A stretch of DNA of 64,000 bases, taken from positions 186,001 through 250,000 of the forward strand of contig CAWKOA010000006.1 in the NCBI GenBank assembly GCA_963851025.1. Reading direction: 5' to 3'. The position numbers and the translations under genes were made by a program. Shown piece after piece: positions 44,073 to 53,971 of this stretch. Positions within the stretch are counted from its first letter, which is position 1. Every line of letters begins with the position of its first letter. The notes beneath the pieces are model-generated. The model was not told where the DNA came from and made no database searches. It worked only from the letters and a program-made list of their open reading frames with translations. This DNA is from RYN-230 sp963851025 (GTDB lineage: Bacteria > Actinomycetota > Actinomycetes > Streptosporangiales > Streptosporangiaceae).

Positions 44073-44164
44073 GCCCGCCCGCTCCCGGGTACCCGGTTCC
44101 GCGGCTGGCGGGCATCCGCCGGGGTGGGCCCCGCGGGATCGCCAGCCTGGACAGCGGAGGAGCC

Positions 44165-46336
44165 ATGACCTCAATGTCGAGGGGACGGGGCCGGTACCGC
44201 CCAGGACCACGGATGGCAGGCGCGCTGCTGGCCGCGGCCGCGCTGCTGGCCGGGAGCGGTGCGCTGCCCGCCGCCCAGGCGGCCAGCGCCGCCGCGGTAA
44301 CGGCACCGCCCTACAGCTGCGCGCCCAACGGCCCGGCCGGGAACCAGACCGTGTACGGGACGTTCGGTGACGCCAGCGTGCTCGGCTGGACCGGGAACCA
44401 CCAGGGCGTGCCCGCGTGCCTGGGCGGAAGTTTCTTCGTGATCAGCGGCGGCCAGCCGGGCAGCGGCACGGCCACGCCGGTCACGGGCACGACCTACGGG
44501 TACGGCGTCTACGACAACAGCCCGACCACCTGGACCAACGCGGACGGTTACCTGCCCGCCCTGGTGACCACGTTCCACCGGGACGGCGCCCGCATCTCGA
44601 TCACCAACTTCGGTGACAAGGTCAGCATCGGCGGCCACGCCTACGTCGCGATCTACAGCCGGGTCCAGGTCAGCAACCCGACCGGCCAGCCGCTCAGCAT
44701 CGACCCGCAGGCGTCCGCCGGGCTGGTCCCGCTGAACTCGGCCGGCGACACGGTGCCCGCGCACGGCACCGTGAACCATGACTACGCGGTGGCGGCGGAC
44801 CGTTTCGGCGGCAGCTACCCGTGGCCGTCAGCCTCGGCGCTGGCGGGCGCGGGCGGCTTCGATCAGCACTTCGCGCACATGCGGGCCTACTGGAACCAGC
44901 AGCTGGCCGGCATCGCGCAGATCGTCAGCCTGCCGGACACGAGCCTGGCCGACGCGTACCGCACCGGGTTCATCTACACCCAGATCATCCGGTCCGGCAA
45001 CGAGCTGCGGACCGGTGCCAACGGCTACGACACCGAGTTCAGCCACGACGTCATCGGGATCCTGGCCAACCTGTTCACCCAGGGCTACACGAGCGGCGCG
45101 CACGCGCTGCTGGACCGGGCCCGCTACGTGATCGGCAGCCAGACCCAGTACGACGACGGGGTGTGGACCTACCCCTGGGTGTGGGCCCTCTACCTGCTCA
45201 AGACCGGTGACCTGAGCTTCGTGAAAGCCAATTTCGCCACCCGGGGGCCGGCCGGCAAGACCGAGCCGAGCATCGAGGACACCGCGCACCTGATCGCCGC
45301 CGACCGGACCGGGCCCGGCGGGATCATGCAGAAGACCAACGACATCGACGCCAACGGCTACTGGACCATCGACAACTACACCGCGCTCACCGGCCTGGCC
45401 ACCTACGAGTGGCTGGCCAGGAAGGTCGGCAACACGGCCGAGGCGAAGTGGGCCGCGGGGCAGTACGCCAGCCTGCTCGCGGCGGTGAACAAGACGCTGA
45501 ACGCGACGATCTCGGCCGGTCACCTGAACTACCTGCCGTGCTCGATGATCGAGCCGAACACGGCCAACCGGTGCGGCAACGCCGAGGACGCCAACTGGGC
45601 GGCGCCGTTCCTGTTCGGGCGCTGGGCCTGGGACGGCTACCTGTTCGGCGCCCCGCTCAGCGGGCCGGGGGCCAGCCTGATCGACGCCACCTACGACTAC
45701 GGCTTCGGCCGGCTGGCCGGGAAGCTTCCCCCTGACACGTTCGGCGGCTACCCGACGCAGTACTACAGCACCGCCTACAACGCGGGCTACGGGGAGTGGG
45801 GCCTGGCCAGCGCGAGCCACCGGGACCAGGGCATCCGCAGCTACGAGTTCATGATCTCCAACGGGCAGAGCGGCCCGTACTCGTGGTGGGAGAGCCAGCA
45901 GTTCCCCAACCCTGGCTCGCCGTGGACCGGGACCCACCCGGAAGCCGGCAACGGGTCGTCCCCGCACGCCTGGGGCATGGCCAACGCCAACATGGTGCTG
46001 CTCGACTCGCTGGCCGCGCAGCGGGCCGACGGTGCCCTGATCGTCGGCCGCGGCGTGCCCGGCTCCTGGCTGACCGGCGGGCAGGCCATCCAGCTGGCCG
46101 GCTTCCCGGCCACCGACGGGCACCACCTGGGGCTGACCATCCGCGGGCACGGCTCGTCGGTCACGCTGACCCTGACCGGGCAGGCGCCGGCCGGGCCGGT
46201 GCTGTTCCAGCTGCCCGCGTTCGTCGGCAACATCGCGTCCGCCAGCGCGGGCACGGTGAACCAGCAGACCGGGACCGTCACCCTGGCCCCCACGGTGCAC
46301 TCGGTGACCGTGCAGCTGAAGCACCCGGCCAGCTGA
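44165..46336 (+). CDS. Secreted (alpha/alpha)6-barrel glycosidase-like protein
   Basis: 723 residues. A signal peptide (about 1-41; GALLAAAALLAGSGALPAAQA) starts from ATG 44165 with GGAGG four bases before. An N-terminal beta-rich domain (about 50-235) is followed by a six-hairpin helical domain (about 245-630; IIRSGNELRTGANGYDTEFSHDVIG, WTYPWVWALYLLKTGDLSF, GYWTIDNYTALTGLATYEWLA). Aspartate/glutamate pairs in the barrel suit an inverting glycosidase (GH15/GH65/GH78-like), but the exact family is not certain. The C-terminal ~80 residues form a beta sandwich. No membrane anchor or sortase motif. Confidence 0.72.
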   Translation: MTSMSRGRGRYRPGPRMAGALLAAAALLAGSGALPAAQAASAAAVTAPPYSCAPNGPAGNQTVYGTFGDASVLGWTGNHQGVPACLGGSFFVISGGQPGSGTATPVTGTTYGYGVYDNSPTTWTNADGYLPALVTTFHRDGARISITNFGDKVSIGGHAYVAIYSRVQVSNPTGQPLSIDPQASAGLVPLNSAGDTVPAHGTVNHDYAVAADRFGGSYPWPSASALAGAGGFDQHFAHMRAYWNQQLAGIAQIVSLPDTSLADAYRTGFIYTQIIRSGNELRTGANGYDTEFSHDVIGILANLFTQGYTSGAHALLDRARYVIGSQTQYDDGVWTYPWVWALYLLKTGDLSFVKANFATRGPAGKTEPSIEDTAHLIAADRTGPGGIMQKTNDIDANGYWTIDNYTALTGLATYEWLARKVGNTAEAKWAAGQYASLLAAVNKTLNATISAGHLNYLPCSMIEPNTANRCGNAEDANWAAPFLFGRWAWDGYLFGAPLSGPGASLIDATYDYGFGRLAGKLPPDTFGGYPTQYYSTAYNAGYGEWGLASASHRDQGIRSYEFMISNGQSGPYSWWESQQFPNPGSPWTGTHPEAGNGSSPHAWGMANANMVLLDSLAAQRADGALIVGRGVPGSWLTGGQAIQLAGFPATDGHHLGLTIRGHGSSVTLTLTGQAPAGPVLFQLPAFVGNIASASAGTVNQQTGTVTLAPTVHSVTVQLKHPAS

Positions 46337-46406
46337 ACGGGGCCAGCTGAACGGGGCCAGCTGGCCGGCAGCTGAGCGGGGCAGGCTGACGTGGCTGGGC
46401 AGATCC

Positions 46407-46446
46407 CGCGATGCGGCGGCCCGGGGTACCGGGCCGCCGCATCGCG
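46407..46446 (+). terminator. Strong hairpin terminator after the secreted protein gene
   Basis: 18-base perfect arms (46407-46424 and 46429-46446; CGCGATGCGGCGGCCCGG) around the tetraloop GGTA, about 70 bases after the stop. Only a weak T-rich stretch follows, as is common for actinomycete hairpin terminators. Confidence 0.75.
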
Positions 46447-46464
46447 CGCCGATTCCTGCTTAAT

Positions 46465-46494
46465 TTGCGATAACTCCTGATCAAAGCCGATACT
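46465..46494 (+). promoter_or_regulatory. Candidate promoter of the kinase gene
   Basis: TTGCGA, an 18-base spacer and GATACT in an AT-rich patch about 75 bases before GTG 46569. Confidence 0.4.
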
Positions 46495-46568
46495 GAGGGT
46501 TCCCCCCTTACACCAAAACACGTGGTCATCGTGTTGCTGAGTGTCCTGCTGCCGCGTCACAGGCAGAG

Positions 46569-48559
46569 GTGAGTTCCGGGCGGCACGTGCATGGCCCAGG
46601 CACCGTGGGGGGGAACGTGCCACCCGAGCGTGACAGCACTTCCGCTGAGGCAGCAGGCACCTGGCAGTCAGGCTCCCGGATCGCTGGCTACCGGCTGGAG
46701 AACCGCATCGGCCAGGGCGGGATGGCGGTGATCTTCCGGGCGCGTGACGACCGGCTCGGGCGGCTGGTCGCCCTGAAGATCCTGGCCCCGGCGCTGGTCA
46801 CGGACGACCGCTTCCGGCAGCGGTTCATCGCGGAGTCCCGCGCCGCCGCGGCCGTCGACGATCCGCACATCATCCCGGTGTTCGAAGCGGGCGAAGCCGA
46901 GGGCGTGCTCTTCATCGCGATGCGCTACGTGCCCGGCGGGGACGCCCGGAGCCTCCTGCGCCGGGATGGCCCGCTGCCACCCGCGCGGGCGGCCGCGATC
47001 GTCTCCCCGGTCGCCTCGGCGCTGGATGCGGCCCACACCGCCGGGCTGGTGCACCGCGACGTCAAGCCGTCGAACATGCTGATGGACGTGCGGCCCGGGC
47101 GGCCCGATCACGTGTACCTGTCCGATTTCGGGCTGAGCAAGGCCGCGCTGTCCTCGACCGGGCTGACCGGCACCGGAACGTTCCTGGGCACGGTGGACTA
47201 CATCGCCCCGGAGCAGATCCAGGGCAAGCCGGTGGACGGGCGGGCCGACCAGTACGCGCTGGCCTGCGCGGCCTTCGAGCTGCTGACCGGCCAGCCGCCG
47301 TTCCGGCGGGAGGAGGCCGCCGCGGTGGTGTACGCGCAGCTGTCCGAGCCGCCGCCTGCGCTCACCGCCCGGCGCCCGGACCTGTCTCCGGACGCGGACG
47401 GGGTCGTCGCGAAGGCGATGGCCAAGGCGCCCGGGGACCGGTACGCCACCTGCCGGGACTTCGCCGATGCCCTCCGCGCCGCGCTCGGCCTGGCGTCCTA
47501 CGCGCCGGGCCCCGGGGAGTCCCGGGAACCGGGTCACCCGCCGACCGAGGTCGTGGGCATGCCCACGCAGGACACGCCGGTCCCCCCGCCGCGGCCGCCT
47601 CCCCCCGGCGGGAGTGGCCGTGCCGGCGGGACGGGCGGCTCCGAGGGTACGGGCGGTCCCGGCGGGCCGGGCGGCTCCGGCGGGAACGGCGGTCCGCCGG
47701 CCGCGCTGTGGCGGCGCAGGCGGGCCCCAGCCGTGTTCGCCGGGGTCGCCGTCCTCGCGGTGGCGGCCGTGGTGGCCGGGATCGCGCTGGCCGGCGGCCC
47801 CGCCCCCCGGCCCGCGGTGCACCATCCGTCCGCCATCCAGATCGCGGCCAAGTCGCGGCTGGCCCCGGTGAGCGGTGATGTCTACGTCGGCTACCGGGCC
47901 GGCCAGGACGCCACCGGCCAGATCCTGGGGCAGGTGAAAGGAGCGGCCCGGGGCGAGGTGGCCGGGCTGTACGCCCAGCCGTTCCCGTACGCCAGGCCGC
48001 CGGCCCGGGCGGGTCGGTCATCCTGAGTCCGGGGAAGAGCGCGGCGTACTCGTTCACGGTGATGCCGTCGATGGCCACGCGCTATACGGTCCGGGTGTTC
48101 CCGGACAGCTCCGCGACGGCGGCGGTGGCTCACTCACCGGCCGTCACGGTCTACGTCGTCCCGTGGGCCGAGTCCAATAACGACCAGCGCTGCCAGCGGC
48201 CGGTCTGCCACGAGACGTTCCACATGCTGGTGCTGGTCCCGCCGGCCGCCCTCGACACCGAGATGGCCAAGCAGTGGTACCCGTACTTCGGCCTGAACCT
48301 CGCCCCCTCCAAGACGCCGCCCGCGCCGAAGTCGATGCAGCTCGACCAGGGTGCGGCCCGGGTCTTCGGCACGCACCGCATCTCGGCCACGGAGTACGGG
48401 TTCACCATCACCTACTCCTTCCGGATCGGCCACGACGCGTACTGGTGGATCTGGAACGCGTGCTCGCAGGACACCGAGGCCGAAAACGGCATGGGCCTGC
48501 CCGGCCATCACAGCTGCGGAACCAGCCGCCTGCCCGCCTCCGTCTCCTACACCGGCTAA
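46569..48559 (+). CDS. Receptor-type Ser/Thr protein kinase (PknB-like), frameshifted near 48000
   Basis: First frame: kinase domain (about 40-300) with GQGGMAVIFRARD (P-loop), ALKIL (Lys), HRDVKPSNML (catalytic Asp), SDFGLSK (DFG) and APEQ, so an active kinase is expected. A Pro/Gly linker and one membrane helix (about 385-405, VFAGVAVLAVAAVVAGIALA) follow. The outer domain begins, but after LYAQPFPY (about 47990) one base seems missing: the other frame continues VRQAAGPGGSVILSPGKSAAY to TAA at 48557-48559. The whole protein would be about 663 residues. GTG 46617 is an alternative start. Ligand unknown. Confidence 0.85.
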
Positions 48560-48792
48560 ACCCCGCCAGGCTGGGGGCGCACCGGGTGGGCGGGGCCGGG
48601 GGCTGGGGGTGGAGGGGGCTGGCGGGTGGCTGGATTAGACCGGCCAAATCGGCGTGTTACTGCGTTCACAAAGGAGGCCGGGGCACATCGCGCGTGCGCG
48701 ACGGTGCCGGGCGGCGGGCTTAATCCCAGTCAGGAACGGCCCGCCGGGGTCTTGACGTGATCACCGGGCGCGCCACAATATGGCCGTCTAAA

Positions 48793-48820
48793 GGTCGCGG
48801 GTCCGAACCCCGTGGCGCCG
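48793..48820 (+). other. tRNA-like T-arm fragment
   Basis: GCGGG (48797-48801), a 7-base loop TCCGAAC and CCCGT form a perfect-length T-stem, followed by GGCGCCG like a 3' acceptor strand. No D-arm, anticodon arm or matching 5' acceptor was found upstream, so this would be a truncated tRNA or a former integration site. The rest of the 333-base gap (48560-48892) holds GC-rich low-complexity DNA and short direct repeats (CCACCCGG, TAAGCCAC). Confidence 0.35.
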
Positions 48821-48892
48821 GATCGCCCGGCCACCCGGCCACCCGGCCACTAAGCCACTAAGCCACTACGCAGTCACCAGGCAGGAGTTGCG

Positions 48893-49816
48893 TTGGCCGC
48901 CAGACCCGCCCGGACCGCCCGGACCGCGCTGCGGGTCGTGCCGCCCATCCGGCCCGGCGCGGCGCCGGGCCCGGCCGCCGGGCCTGGCCCGGCCGGCCCC
49001 GCCGCGGGAGCTGGCGCGCGGGCCGGCGCCGCGGCCGCGGCCCACCCGGGCGAGGCCACCGCGTACCGGCAGCTGGCGGCGGACCTGCGGCAGGCGGTCA
49101 CGGCCGGCCGCTACCCGCCGGGGCAGCGGCTGCCGACCGAGGCCGAGCTGGTCGCCTCCACCGGGCTGAGCCGCCAGACGGTGCGCCGCGCGTTCCAGGA
49201 ACTCGTCTCGGAGGGCGTCATCTACCGGGTCCGCGGCCGGGGCACGTTCGCGGTCCCCGGGGAGGGCAAGTACCTGCGCTCGTTCGGCAGCATCGACGAC
49301 CTGATGGCCCTCTCGCTGGACACCGAGCTTCGCGTGGTCGAGCCGCTGCACGTGCTGGCCAGCGTGGCGGCCGCGGACGCGTTGCGGGTGCCCGAGGACA
49401 GCGTGATGGCCATGTCCTTCCTGCGGCTGCACGACGGGGTGCCGTTCTGCTACACGAGGGTTCACGTGCCGCTGGAGATCGGGCGCCGACTGCGGGAACT
49501 GCCCGAGCTGGGGGCGCTCACCGAACCGGGCGACCGGGCCCGCTTCACCGTGATCAGCCTGGTGGACCAGGTCAGTGACCGGCAGATTCACAACGCGGTG
49601 CAGAACGCGACCGCGGTGGCCGCCGACCCGGACACCGCCCGCCGGCTGGGCTGCCCGGCGGGCGTGCCGGTGCTGCGCATCGAGCGGCTCTACTGTGACC
49701 GGGACCTGGTGCCCCTGGAGCTGGCCATCAACCACTTCCACCCGGACCGCTACTCCTACCGGCTGCAGATGCGGGGCCGGGTCGACCACTCCGGCACCGG
49801 CGGGGGCACCCGGTGA
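48893..49816 (+). CDS. GntR-family transcriptional regulator (HutC-like, HTH + UTRA)
   Basis: 307 residues from TTG 48893, which has GGAG six bases upstream; later starts inside the Ala/Gly/Pro-rich N-terminal 55 residues are possible. The GntR winged helix (about 58-120; LPTEAELVASTGLSRQTVRRAFQELVSEG) is followed by a UTRA ligand domain (about 150-290; SFLRLHDGVPFCYTRVHVP, LELAINHFHPDRYSY). It opens a same-strand cluster of four enzymes/cupin (49904-53801) and most likely represses it in response to a substrate. Confidence 0.88.
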   Translation: MAARPARTARTALRVVPPIRPGAAPGPAAGPGPAGPAAGAGARAGAAAAAHPGEATAYRQLAADLRQAVTAGRYPPGQRLPTEAELVASTGLSRQTVRRAFQELVSEGVIYRVRGRGTFAVPGEGKYLRSFGSIDDLMALSLDTELRVVEPLHVLASVAAADALRVPEDSVMAMSFLRLHDGVPFCYTRVHVPLEIGRRLRELPELGALTEPGDRARFTVISLVDQVSDRQIHNAVQNATAVAADPDTARRLGCPAGVPVLRIERLYCDRDLVPLELAINHFHPDRYSYRLQMRGRVDHSGTGGGTR

Positions 49817-49903
49817 ACGGGGCCGTGCCGATGAGCGGGCGCCCGGCCACGCTGAACGGCGCCGCGCGGGCCAGCCACCACCGCCTCCGGGGCCACGGCG
49901 ATC

Positions 49904-51562
49904 GTGACCGCGCTGGCCGGGGCGGGCACCCGGGTGATGTTCGGCGTCCCGGGCGGAGGCCCGAACCTGGACGTGGTGGGGGCGGCCGCCGCGGCCGGGC
50001 TGCGCTTCGTCCTGGCGCACACCGAGACCGCGGCGGCCATCATGGCCGCGACCAGCGCCGACCTGACCGGAACGCCGGGAGCGGTGCTGGTCACCCGGGG
50101 GCCGGGACTCGCCAGCGCGATCAACGGGATCGCCCACGCGGCGCTGGACCGGCTGCCCCTCGTGGTCATCGCCGACACGGTGCGGGCCGCCGAGGCCGGC
50201 CGGGTCAGCCACCAGCGGCTGGACCAGGCGGCGCTGGGCCGGCCGGTGGCCAAGGCCGCGCTGATCACCGGCGGCGAGCAGGCCGGCCCGGTGGCCGCGC
50301 GGCTGGTCAGCCAGGCCCTGGCCGCACCGCCCGGGCCGGTGATCGCGCTGATGGACGACAGTGCCCCGGCCGGCTTCACCGGGCCCGCGGACCGCGCACG
50401 GTGGCCGGCGGATGATCTCTCCCCGCTGGCGTCGGCCCTGCGCACGGCCAAGCGGCCGGTGCTGATCCTCGGTGCCCGCGCCATCGCGCACACCGCCGCC
50501 ATCCGCAGGGCCGTGGCCGGCCGCGGCCTCCCGGTGCTGCACACCTACCGGGCGCGGGGCATCGTGCCGGACTCCGGCCCCGACGCGGCCGGCCTGGTGA
50601 CCGGCGGCACGATGGAATGGCCGCTGCTGGCCCAGGCCGACCTCATCATCGGGCTGGGCGTGGACGAGGCGGAGATGATCCCGGCCGCCTGGGACTACGC
50701 CGCGCCCACGATCCTGGTCAGCGAGTGGCCGGGCGGCTGCACCGGGGCCACGGGCTACTTCGGTGGCGCCGCCACCCTGACCGCACCGCTGCCCGGCGCG
50801 ATCGGCGTGCTGGCGGACTGGGCACCCCCGGGCGGCTCAGGCTGGGCCCCGGCGGCCGGGCGCGCGGCCCGGGCCGACGCCGCGCACCGCCTGTCCCGGG
50901 CCGCCCCGGCCGGCGCGCCCGCCCAGCCCGCCCTGCCCGCCCTGCTCGCCCCGCAACGGGTCGCGGCCCTGGTCCGGGAGCACACCCCGGCGGACACGAT
51001 CGCCACCGTGGACGCGGGCGCGCACATGCTGGCGGTGATGCCGCTGTGGGAGGTGGACCAGCCCGGCCGGCTGCTCATCTCCAGCGGCCTGGCCACCATG
51101 GGCTATGCCCTGCCCGCGGCCATCGCCGCCGCGCTGGCTGCCCCGGGCCCGCCGGTCGTGGCCTTCACCGGGGACGGTGGCCTGGGCATGACGCTGGCCG
51201 AAATCGAGACCGCCGTCCGGCTCCGGCTGCGGATCGTGGTGATCGTGTTCAACGACGCCACGCTCAGCCTCATCAAGATCAAGCAACGGCCCGCCGGCCA
51301 CGGGGGCGCCGAGGCCGTGGACTACGCGCCCGTGTCCTTCGCCGGGGTAGCCACCGCCATGGGGGCCGCGGCGGCAGCCGCCGGCACCGAGGCGGAGCTG
51401 GTCTCGGCGCTGGAAGCGGCGCTGCGCCGGGACGGCCCGACGGTGATCGACGCCGCGGTGGACCCGGCCTGCTACCCCGCGATCATGGAGCTCAGCCGCG
51501 GTGACGCCGGCCGCCGGGCGGTGCCCGGCCTGACCGAGGCAGGAGGAGGACAGAACCGCTGA
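49904..51562 (+). CDS. ThDP-dependent enzyme (acetolactate synthase / benzoylformate decarboxylase-like)
   Basis: 552 residues as read from GTG 49904. PYR domain: RVMFGVPGGG and the catalytic glutamate in HTETAAAIMA. PP domain: ThDP-binding FTGDGGLGMTLAEIET...VFND. The start is suspect: the first helix of the PYR domain is cut short, while ATG 49831 in another frame reads MSGRPATLNGAARAS and would join this frame if one base were removed near 49880. So either a short N-terminus or a frameshift. It is probably a 2-oxoacid decarboxylase or carboligase in the GntR-controlled pathway; ALS small subunit is absent, arguing against valine biosynthesis. Confidence 0.85.
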   Translation: MTALAGAGTRVMFGVPGGGPNLDVVGAAAAAGLRFVLAHTETAAAIMAATSADLTGTPGAVLVTRGPGLASAINGIAHAALDRLPLVVIADTVRAAEAGRVSHQRLDQAALGRPVAKAALITGGEQAGPVAARLVSQALAAPPGPVIALMDDSAPAGFTGPADRARWPADDLSPLASALRTAKRPVLILGARAIAHTAAIRRAVAGRGLPVLHTYRARGIVPDSGPDAAGLVTGGTMEWPLLAQADLIIGLGVDEAEMIPAAWDYAAPTILVSEWPGGCTGATGYFGGAATLTAPLPGAIGVLADWAPPGGSGWAPAAGRAARADAAHRLSRAAPAGAPAQPALPALLAPQRVAALVREHTPADTIATVDAGAHMLAVMPLWEVDQPGRLLISSGLATMGYALPAAIAAALAAPGPPVVAFTGDGGLGMTLAEIETAVRLRLRIVVIVFNDATLSLIKIKQRPAGHGGAEAVDYAPVSFAGVATAMGAAAAAAGTEAELVSALEAALRRDGPTVIDAAVDPACYPAIMELSRGDAGRRAVPGLTEAGGGQNR

Positions 51563-51650
51563 CCGCCCACCCGGGCACCCAGCCCACCCCGCCCACCCCC
51601 GGGCACCCGCCCCGTACGGGGCCATGCGCCTCAGCAAAGGAGCGTGCGCA

Positions 51651-52172
51651 GTGAGCATTACCGTCGCGAAATTCAAGGATGTGTCCCAAGGCACCCAGCC
51701 CGGCCAGTTCACCATCGGCGACCGCGAGCCGGTGACGAGCCTGGCCGACCTGGAGCCGAGCTTCAAGCGGCTGCTGGACGAGCCGGTGACCGCGGTCGTG
51801 GCCGTGATGGGCCGGGCGGATCAGCCCAACCTGACCCCGGTGTGGTTCGACTACGAGGGTGACACGGTGCTGCTCAACCTGGCCACGCACCGCAAGAAGG
51901 TGGACTGGCTGCGCAAGGCCCCCTACGCGACCTTCCTGCTGATGAACCCGGAGAACACCTACCACTGGATCAGCATCAAGACCGTGGTGAAGCGGGAGAT
52001 CTCCGAGGACGACCCGGCCGAGGGGCAGCGGGTCACCGACCAGCTGGACCGGATCTGGACCAAGTACACCGGCAACGAGCCGCCCTACGGGCTGCGCGAT
52101 CCCTCGTTCGACGAGCGGCGCGTGCTGTTCGAGCTGGAGGTCGTCAGCGTCGCGACGTTCGGCCGCCCCTGA
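51651..52172 (+). CDS. PPOX-class F420/FMN-dependent oxidoreductase (split beta-barrel)
   Basis: 173 residues. The FMN/F420-binding split-barrel pattern is visible: AVVAVMGRADQPNLTPVWFDYEGDTVLLNLA and TYHWISIKTVVKREI. Start GTG 51651, with AAAGGAG eight bases upstream. Family members in actinomycetes often use F420 to reduce or oxidise small organic compounds. It lies between the ThDP enzyme and the FAD monooxygenase (gaps 88 and 17 bases), which implies a role in the same pathway. Confidence 0.83.
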   Translation: MSITVAKFKDVSQGTQPGQFTIGDREPVTSLADLEPSFKRLLDEPVTAVVAVMGRADQPNLTPVWFDYEGDTVLLNLATHRKKVDWLRKAPYATFLLMNPENTYHWISIKTVVKREISEDDPAEGQRVTDQLDRIWTKYTGNEPPYGLRDPSFDERRVLFELEVVSVATFGRP

Positions 52173-52189
52173 TCAGGGGAGCACAGCCG

Positions 52190-53401
52190 GTGTCCAGGAT
52201 GCCCCGGGTCAGCATCGCCGGCGGGTCGGTCGGCGGGCTCACCGCGGCCCTGGTCCTCCGGGACGCCGGCTGTGACGTCCAGGTCTTCGAGCGGTCCTCG
52301 ACCGCGCTGCAGGCCCGGGGCGCGGGCATCGCCGCGCTCGACACGACCCTGGACTACCTGCTCAGGCGGGGCGGGTTCGAGGTCACGGACGTGTGCTCGT
52401 CCACCGGGTGGATCCGGTTCCTGAACCGCGACGGCAGCGTCCAGCACGAGCAGCGGCACCGCTACCGCTTCTCGTCCTGGAACACGATCTACCGCTCGCT
52501 GCTCAGCCTGCTCGAGGCCGGCCGTTACCAGCTGGGCACCGAGGTGACCGGGTTCGCCGAGCGGCACGGCACGGTCACGGTCACCCTCGGGCCAGGCCCG
52601 CACGCCGGCCGGCGCACCAGCCAGCGGGCCGAGTCCGGCCTGCTGGTCTGCGCCGACGGGGTCGGCTCCCCGGCCCGGGCCCGGCTGCTGCCCGCGGTCC
52701 GCCCGGCCTACTCCGGCTACGTGGCCTGGCGCGGCACCGTGCCCGAGCAGGACCTGTCCCCCGGCACCCGGAAGATCCTCGGTGACGCCCTCACCTACCA
52801 GGTGCTGCCGGACAGCCACATCCTCGTCTACCCCATCCCGGCCCTGGACGGCTCGGTCACCGAAGGCGACCGCCTGATCAACATCGTCTGGTACGTGAAC
52901 GTCGCCGCGGGCGCGCCGCTGGACACCCTGATGACCGGCCGGGACGGGGTGCGCCGGCCGGTCTCGCTGCCGCCCGGCGCGGCCACCGAGCCGGCGGTCG
53001 CCGGGATGCGGCAGGCCGCCCGGGACCAGCTCGCGGAGCCCATCGCCGAGGCGGTGGTCAGCGCGGCCGAGCCGTTCGTGCAGGTGGTCACCGACATCGA
53101 GGTGCCCCGGATGGTGTTCGGCCGGATCTGCCTGATCGGCGACGCCGCGTTCGCGGTCCGGCCGCACGCCGCGGCCGGCACGGCCAAGGCGGCCGCGGAC
53201 GGCTGGGCCCTGGCCGAGGAGCTCACGGCGGCGGCCGGCGATGTCCCCGCCGCGCTGGCCGCGTGGGAACGCCGGCAGCTGGCGCTCGGCCGCGACCTGC
53301 TGGCCCGCTGCCGGGAGATCGGCGACAGCTCGCAATTCCTGGGCACTTTCCGCCCCGGGGACCCGCGGCTCATCTTCGGGCTGTACGGCCCGGGCCATTA
53401 A
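52190..53401 (+). CDS. FAD-dependent monooxygenase (PHBH-like)
   Basis: 403 residues. The dinucleotide fold is VSIAGGSVGGLTAALVLRDAGCDVQVFERS, the second FAD motif GDAAFAVRPHAAAGTAKAAADG, as in p-hydroxybenzoate-hydroxylase-type flavoproteins. It could hydroxylate an aromatic or heterocyclic ring with NAD(P)H and O2. GTG 52190, AGGGGAG upstream. The adjacent cupin and ThDP enzyme suggest catabolism of an aromatic or pyridine-like compound; the exact substrate cannot be inferred. Confidence 0.88.
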   Translation: MSRMPRVSIAGGSVGGLTAALVLRDAGCDVQVFERSSTALQARGAGIAALDTTLDYLLRRGGFEVTDVCSSTGWIRFLNRDGSVQHEQRHRYRFSSWNTIYRSLLSLLEAGRYQLGTEVTGFAERHGTVTVTLGPGPHAGRRTSQRAESGLLVCADGVGSPARARLLPAVRPAYSGYVAWRGTVPEQDLSPGTRKILGDALTYQVLPDSHILVYPIPALDGSVTEGDRLINIVWYVNVAAGAPLDTLMTGRDGVRRPVSLPPGAATEPAVAGMRQAARDQLAEPIAEAVVSAAEPFVQVVTDIEVPRMVFGRICLIGDAAFAVRPHAAAGTAKAAADGWALAEELTAAAGDVPAALAAWERRQLALGRDLLARCREIGDSSQFLGTFRPGDPRLIFGLYGPGH

Positions 53402-53429
53402 CACGACCGACAACGAAGGAGGGACCGGG

Positions 53430-53801
53430 ATGGCCGCCACGATCATCCGGGAAGAGAATTTCGACCCCGCCGACTACCGGGGAGAACTGGACGGGGCCCC
53501 GCAGAACCTGGATGTGGGCACCCGGCTCTGGTTCGAGAACGAGCACATCCGGGTCTGGGAAGTACGGCTCATGCCGGGCGAGCGGGGACCGTTCCACGCG
53601 CACACCCGGCGCTATTTCTGGACCGTGGTCGATGGCGGGATCGGCCGCCAGCGCACGGCGGACGGCACGATGATCACCCGCGAGTATCACGTCGGCGACA
53701 CCAATTACTCCGATCACTCACCGGATGAGCCGATGATCCACGATTTCGAGAACGCCGGTGACACGCCGATCCGCTTCACCACGGTGGAACTGCTCGACTA
53801 G
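53430..53801 (+). CDS. Small cupin-domain protein
   Basis: 123 residues forming a single cupin barrel: RVWEVRLMPGERGPFHAHTRRYFWTVV (motif 1, two His) and REYHVGDTNYSDHSPDEPMIHDFEN (motif 2 region). ATG 53430 with GAAGGAGGGAC upstream. Two or three histidines could hold a metal, so it may be an isomerase or dioxygenase-like enzyme, or a binding protein. It ends the GntR-controlled cluster. Confidence 0.8.
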   Translation: MAATIIREENFDPADYRGELDGAPQNLDVGTRLWFENEHIRVWEVRLMPGERGPFHAHTRRYFWTVVDGGIGRQRTADGTMITREYHVGDTNYSDHSPDEPMIHDFENAGDTPIRFTTVELLD

Positions 53802-53971
53802 CGAAGCCGCCCGGCCGGGCGGGCAGCGGGCAGGCGGGCCCTCAACTAATGTTCCTAGTACTTTGTCGGGCTATCCGCCCTGAAGCGTGTTTCTTGAAGG
53901 TTTGCTCCGCAATTCGTGACTCCTGGACGCATACTGCTCGGTGGGCAGGACTAGGGGTGTAGGAGAGCGCG

